A stretch of DNA of 14,897 bases, taken from assembly GCA_002499185.1 (NCBI GenBank), contig DAKN01000102.1, positions 1 through 14,897 on the forward strand, in the 5' to 3' direction. Position 1 is the first letter of the stretch. Each line of letters begins with the position of its first letter. This DNA is from Candidatus Pacearchaeota archaeon UBA284 (GTDB taxonomy: Archaea > Nanobdellota > Nanobdellia > Pacearchaeales > UBA284). The translations under genes were made by a program, and so were the position numbers. A model generated the notes under the pieces. It was not told the DNA's origin, made no database searches, and was given only the letters and a program-made list of their open reading frames with translations. Positions 12,355 to 14,897 of this stretch are shown piece after piece.

Positions 12355-13131
12355 TTATTTATCTTCTCTGAAAAGCTTTTTTAAAGAATCGAGGGTATAG
12401 AGTATTGTGGCTTGACATTGTGCTGTTGATGGGCTAAAAATCTGCTTTTTTTTATGAACTGAAAAAATTCTTAATTGATTTATTAAATGAATCTGTTGCA
12501 TCAACCCGGGATCTGGTTCATATCCTTTTTCCATGAGTTTTGCAACAAGATTTCCTAAACCGATATCTGGGCTTTTTTCAAGCAAATCTGTTTTTGTTAT
12601 CTGGTAATATTTGTAATGTAATGCTACTTCTAAGATTTTTCCACATAAGATTATACAACTTCTATAGCATTTTTGTTCAAAGCAAACTTGTAATTCCTCA
12701 AAATTGGCTTTCACTTCTGAGAAAATGTCTTTTGGAACAAGGGGCAGATAAAATTTTTCTGGTTCTCTTTTATTTTCTTTAGAGATTGTTTCAATATTCA
12801 ATTCAGCGAGGTTTTGTTCAATATCTAAAATAGTCTCCAAAACATCTGAAAATTTTCTTAAATCTATATTTTTTTCAAGATCTTTAATTCCTAAATTTAA
12901 CAAATTAAATTTTGCCTTTTCATCTTTGCTAGTTATTGCTACATTATCTGGAAAAGCATTTTTTGTTTTTTTAAATATCCTTGAAATTTCTTTGATATAA
13001 TAATCTTTTTCTTTTTTCTTAAAATCATATGTTCCTGAGAAACTGTTCGAAAAATCTACTTTCTTTGATACTGCTGTAGATATAACTTCGCGTAATTCTG
13101 CTAATCCTGTTTTAAAAATTTCTATTTGCAT
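12355..13131 (-). CDS. Protein with C-terminal HEPN/DUF4145-like domain
   Basis: The 258 residues fall into two parts. Residues 1-125 are charged and mostly helical, and I do not recognise them. Residues 128-256 resemble the HEPN/DUF4145 helical bundle: LVPKDIFSEVKANFEELQVC, YRSCIILCGKILEVALHYKY (156-175), GLGNLVAKLMEKGY (191-204) and INQLRIFSVHKK (217-228). The last element contains R221 and H226, which fits the R-X4-H motif that forms the RNase site in many HEPN proteins. There is no transmembrane segment and no partner toxin or antitoxin gene next to it. It has its own upstream region and is separated from the ribosomal operon by 48 nt. An RNA-cleaving or RNA-binding role is possible; the family level call is moderate. 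Confidence 0.65.
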   Translation of the reverse strand: MQIEIFKTGLAELREVISTAVSKKVDFSNSFSGTYDFKKKEKDYYIKEISRIFKKTKNAFPDNVAITSKDEKAKFNLLNLGIKDLEKNIDLRKFSDVLETILDIEQNLAELNIETISKENKREPEKFYLPLVPKDIFSEVKANFEELQVCFEQKCYRSCIILCGKILEVALHYKYYQITKTDLLEKSPDIGLGNLVAKLMEKGYEPDPGLMQQIHLINQLRIFSVHKKKQIFSPSTAQCQATILYTLDSLKKLFREDK

Positions 13132-13200
13132 CTTATTTTCCTTATTTTTATATCTTAAAATAACCCCTTATTCTTTATAAAATTAATTACAAAAAATTGA

Positions 13201-14025
13201 CTATATCCCCATGACAATATCATTTAGTGGATTTTTTACATTTTTTATTGTTTCCCTAGAAACGTGGGTATAAATTTGAGTTGTTTGAAGATTTTCATGA
13301 CCTAATAATACCTGAATTACTCTTATATCTGTTCCAGATTCTAATAAATGTGTTGCAAAGCTGTGTCTTAGTGTGTGTGGCGTTACTCTTTTTTTTATTC
13401 CTGCTTTTTTGCTAGTTTTATTAATGATTTTTTGAATATTTCTGGTAGTTAATGGTTTTTCTTTTGAAAAAAGGTAAATATTTTCCCTATATTTTTCAAG
13501 ATATTTTGTTAAACCCTCACAAAGATCTTTATTTATCATAAATAATCTGTCTTTTGAACCCTTTCCGTTTTTTATTGTACCTTCGCTATTTTCCAAATCC
13601 AAATCTTGTCTTTTTAAATTAACCACCTCGGAAACTCGCATACCTGAAGAATAAAGCATTGAAATTATTAGTTTAGATTTAAGATTATCTGCTGAATGAA
13701 TTAATTTTGAAATTTCGCTTTTTGTTAGAATGTTGGGTAGTTTTCTTTCTTTTTTTGGGAGATTTATTTTTATGTCTGTTTTTCCAAGAAGATTATAAAA
13801 AAATCTTAAAGAGCTGGCTGCTAAAGAAACCGTGCTTCTAGATTTTTCATCAAGCATTTCTACTAAAAATGCTTTGGCATCATCTCCATTCAAATCTTCA
13901 ATTTTTTTATTTATTTTTTCAAGAAATTTTTCGACAAACCAAGAATAATTTCTAATAGTTAATCCACTGGATCCTTTTAATTTTAATTCTGTTTTTAATT
14001 TTATCATTACCTCATTTTTTTCCAT
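13201..14025 (-). CDS. xerA: XerA-type tyrosine recombinase
   Basis: The 274 residues match the size and layout of archaeal XerA, which resolves chromosome dimers at a dif site. The N-terminal SAM-like core-binding domain spans about 1-90 (LTIRNYSWFVEKFLEKINK, 22-40). The catalytic domain carries all six expected residues: R130 in SSGMRVSEV, K155 in KNGKGSKDR, H217 and R220 in PHTLRHSFATHLL, H243 in LLGHENLQTTQ, and the nucleophile Y252 in IYTHVS. The domain is intact and there are no signs of an integrative element around it, so a housekeeping role is more likely than a phage or plasmid integrase. It is divergent from the zinc-finger gene. I could not identify a dif site in the window. Confidence 0.92.
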   Translation of the reverse strand: MEKNEVMIKLKTELKLKGSSGLTIRNYSWFVEKFLEKINKKIEDLNGDDAKAFLVEMLDEKSRSTVSLAASSLRFFYNLLGKTDIKINLPKKERKLPNILTKSEISKLIHSADNLKSKLIISMLYSSGMRVSEVVNLKRQDLDLENSEGTIKNGKGSKDRLFMINKDLCEGLTKYLEKYRENIYLFSKEKPLTTRNIQKIINKTSKKAGIKKRVTPHTLRHSFATHLLESGTDIRVIQVLLGHENLQTTQIYTHVSRETIKNVKNPLNDIVMGI

Positions 14026-14085
14026 TTGATTAATGCGAACTTTTAGATTAAAAATCTTTGCTATTTTTTATCTTAAAAACATACA

Positions 14086-14093
14086 TTTAAAAA
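14086..14093 (+). promoter_or_regulatory. Predicted TATA box for the zinc-finger protein gene
   Basis: TTTAAAAA on the plus strand predicts transcription from about 14114-14117, giving a leader of roughly 80 nt. The predicted start falls on an inverted repeat (14115-14129). Confidence 0.4.
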
Positions 14094-14114
14094 GAAATCA
14101 TTTTTTAGTTTTAT

Positions 14115-14129
14115 AGAATGTCGCATTCT
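14115..14129. promoter_or_regulatory. Inverted repeat at the predicted transcription start (possible operator)
   Basis: AGAATG-TCG-CATTCT is an exact 6-bp inverted repeat with a 3-nt spacer in the XerA/zinc-finger intergenic region. It stands out because it contains G and C in an AT-rich stretch and falls at the predicted start of the plus-strand transcript. It could bind a dimeric regulator or form a 5' hairpin in the leader. Confidence 0.4.
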
Positions 14130-14180
14130 TTAACCAGTTTTGTGGATGAGCGTTCTAAAAAACAAGTAAAATTAAGATAT

Positions 14181-14185
14181 AGGAG
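14181..14185 (+). promoter_or_regulatory. Shine-Dalgarno site of the zinc-finger protein gene
   Basis: AGGAG lies 8 nt before the ATG at 14194. It is the only clear Shine-Dalgarno motif with normal spacing that I see in the window, and it fixes this start. Confidence 0.6.
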
Positions 14186-14193
14186 TATAGATA

Positions 14194-14490
14194 ATGGAAA
14201 GAAGATTTGGAAACAGTAGATTCGGTAATCGGAGCGGTGGAGCAAGGGGTGGATTTAGAAAACCCTTTGGACCAAGAGAAATGCATGATGCCGTTTGCAC
14301 AGATTGCGGACAGCAATGTCAGGTTCCGTTTGTTCCTGCAAAAGACGAACAAGGAAACCTAAGACCGGTATATTGTTTAGACTGCTTTAAAAAAAGAAAA
14401 GCTGCAGAAAGGGGCGAAACATTGCCTTCAAAACCAGCAGAACAAACAGAAGAAGCAGAAGAAGAATCTGAAGATTCAGAAGATTTCTAA
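14194..14490 (+). CDS. Small zinc-finger protein with RG-rich head and acidic tail
   Basis: This 98-residue protein has three parts. Residues 1-27 are rich in Arg and Gly (RRFGNSRFGNRSGGARGGFR), a composition seen in RNA-binding tails. The core (30-68) is a compact zinc-binding module: MHDAVCTDCGQQCQVPFVPA, then RPVYCLDCFKKRK, with C35, C38, C61 and C64 as likely ligands and C42 as an extra Cys. This CxxCG-xxCxVPFxP...RPVYCxxCF module is known from small proteins in archaea and in candidate-phyla bacteria, with no settled function. Residues 82-98 are almost all acidic with serines (EEAEEESEDSEDF). A good Shine-Dalgarno site supports the start. RNA or ribosome binding is plausible by composition but is inference. 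Confidence 0.85.
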   Translation: MERRFGNSRFGNRSGGARGGFRKPFGPREMHDAVCTDCGQQCQVPFVPAKDEQGNLRPVYCLDCFKKRKAAERGETLPSKPAEQTEEAEEESEDSEDF

Positions 14491-14521
14491 TTATGAAAAT
14501 TGATTAGAAAAGTTGGAGAGT

Positions 14522-14551
14522 TATTTTTTTCTTTTTTTATTTTATTTTTTT
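14522..14551 (+). terminator. T-rich terminator after the zinc-finger gene
   Basis: About 30 bases downstream of the stop codon lies a stretch that is almost entirely T with a few A and C (for example TTTTTTTCTTTTTTT). This matches the U-tract type of archaeal transcription stop. No stable hairpin precedes it. Confidence 0.5.
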
Positions 14552-14768
14552 GAAATTTTATGTTTTTTGTTCATGTTAAATGTTTTAAGAATTAATTAAA
14601 TATTTTAGCGAACAAATTTTGTGGTTAATTTTATATTCCTTATAAGAATCATTCCGGTTGCACATTATTTTCATGTATTTAGCTCATCTTTTTGAGAATG
14701 CCACTTTAGAGGGCAAAAAAAGGACAAAAAACCAGCTTTTTAAAACTACGGTTAATATATCTTGTGCG

Positions 14769-14807
14769 AACTTTTAAGTCTATTCAAGCCATTTTTGCTT
14801 AAAAGTT
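14769..14807. repeat. 10-bp perfect inverted repeat
   Basis: AACTTTTAAG (14769-14778) and CTTAAAAGTT (14798-14807) are exact inverted copies 19 nt apart. They could form an RNA hairpin with a 19-nt loop or a two-site protein target. Confidence 0.45.
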
Positions 14808-14852
14808 TTAGTTTTTACTCAAATATTTTTATTTGCTAAAACCTTTAAGCTT

Positions 14853-14871
14853 TGATTAAAAGATTTAATCA
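14853..14871. repeat. 8-bp perfect hairpin near the right edge
   Basis: TGATTAAA (14853-14860), loop AGA, TTTAATCA (14864-14871). It is an exact tight inverted repeat in non-coding DNA. Confidence 0.45.
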
Positions 14872-14897
14872 CTTCTTTCTAAATAAATATCCAATTA

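Larger units (their letters stand above)
14491..14897. other. 407-nt stretch without a visible gene
   Basis: All six frames are broken by stops, and no partial gene enters from the right edge in any frame. It holds the T-rich terminator (14522-14551), a near-palindrome around CTTATAAG (about 14640), and two exact inverted repeats (14769-14807 and 14853-14871). I cannot match it to a known structural RNA. It may be the promoter region of a gene beyond the window. Confidence 0.6.

Noticed and set aside
13132..13200. Possible dif site for XerA in the AT-rich gap beside the recombinase gene
   Set aside because: I could not find an 11-bp imperfect inverted repeat with a 6-bp centre resembling known archaeal dif sites.
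14034..14776. 12-bp direct repeat TGCGAACTTTTA at 14034-14045 and 14765-14776 as attachment or recombination sites
   Set aside because: A 12-bp match is expected by chance in AT-rich DNA of this length, and both copies look like BRE/TATA promoter elements; no integrated element lies between them.

Overview
The window is a gene-dense, very AT-rich piece of an archaeal chromosome, most likely from a small-genome DPANN archaeon of the Pacearchaeota/Woesearchaeota type. The archaeal assignment rests on direct signs: archaeal ribosomal proteins eL18, eL21, uS13 and uS4 with RNA polymerase subunits D, F (Rpb4) and N; the RNase P protein Rnp4; archaeal SecD/SecF; a tRNA gene with an intron at position 37/38; and TATA-box promoters placed for leaderless transcripts. 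The DPANN placement is inferred from protein style and composition, not from a phylogeny.

Layout. Left part (1-6320, mostly minus strand): the 5' part of a Wzx/MATE-type flippase running off the left edge and overlapping a small polytopic membrane protein with His/Asp metal-ligand spacing; secF-secD; a plus-strand intron-containing tRNA-Gly(UCC); an unrecognised 130-residue protein; a DRG/OBG-like GTPase with a TGS domain, followed after 2 nt by tRNA-Arg(CCU); and an exported M23 (LytM) peptidase. Middle (6237-7067): two tandem, diverged tRNA-Leu genes (anticodons AAG and UAG) with perfect hairpins between them, then a divergent plus-strand 5S rRNA gene and rnp4 just behind it.

Right part (7089-12306, all minus strand): one long operon with the archaeal alpha-operon order. 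It starts at a leaderless promoter and reads HPF/RaiA-like protein, eL21, rpoF, DUF655, uS13, uS4, uS11, rpoD (with a two-cluster ferredoxin domain), eL18, uL13, uS9, rpoN. Upstream lie a HEPN/DUF4145-like protein and a XerA-type tyrosine recombinase (minus strand). A small plus-strand zinc-finger protein with an RG-rich head and acidic tail diverges from the recombinase. The last 407 bases hold no gene that I can see, only T-rich sequence and two perfect inverted repeats.

How it fits together: the window is largely a translation/transcription and secretion housekeeping block (ribosome and RNAP subunits, 5S, tRNAs, RNase P subunit, Sec accessory proteins). The less routine items are the exported peptidoglycan-hydrolase-type peptidase, the A34 tRNA-Leu with a structured neighbourhood, the PDZ-like head on SecD, the GTPase with a rewritten G3 motif, the HPF-like first gene of the ribosomal operon and the HEPN-like protein. 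I see no CRISPR array, insertion sequence or obvious defence island.
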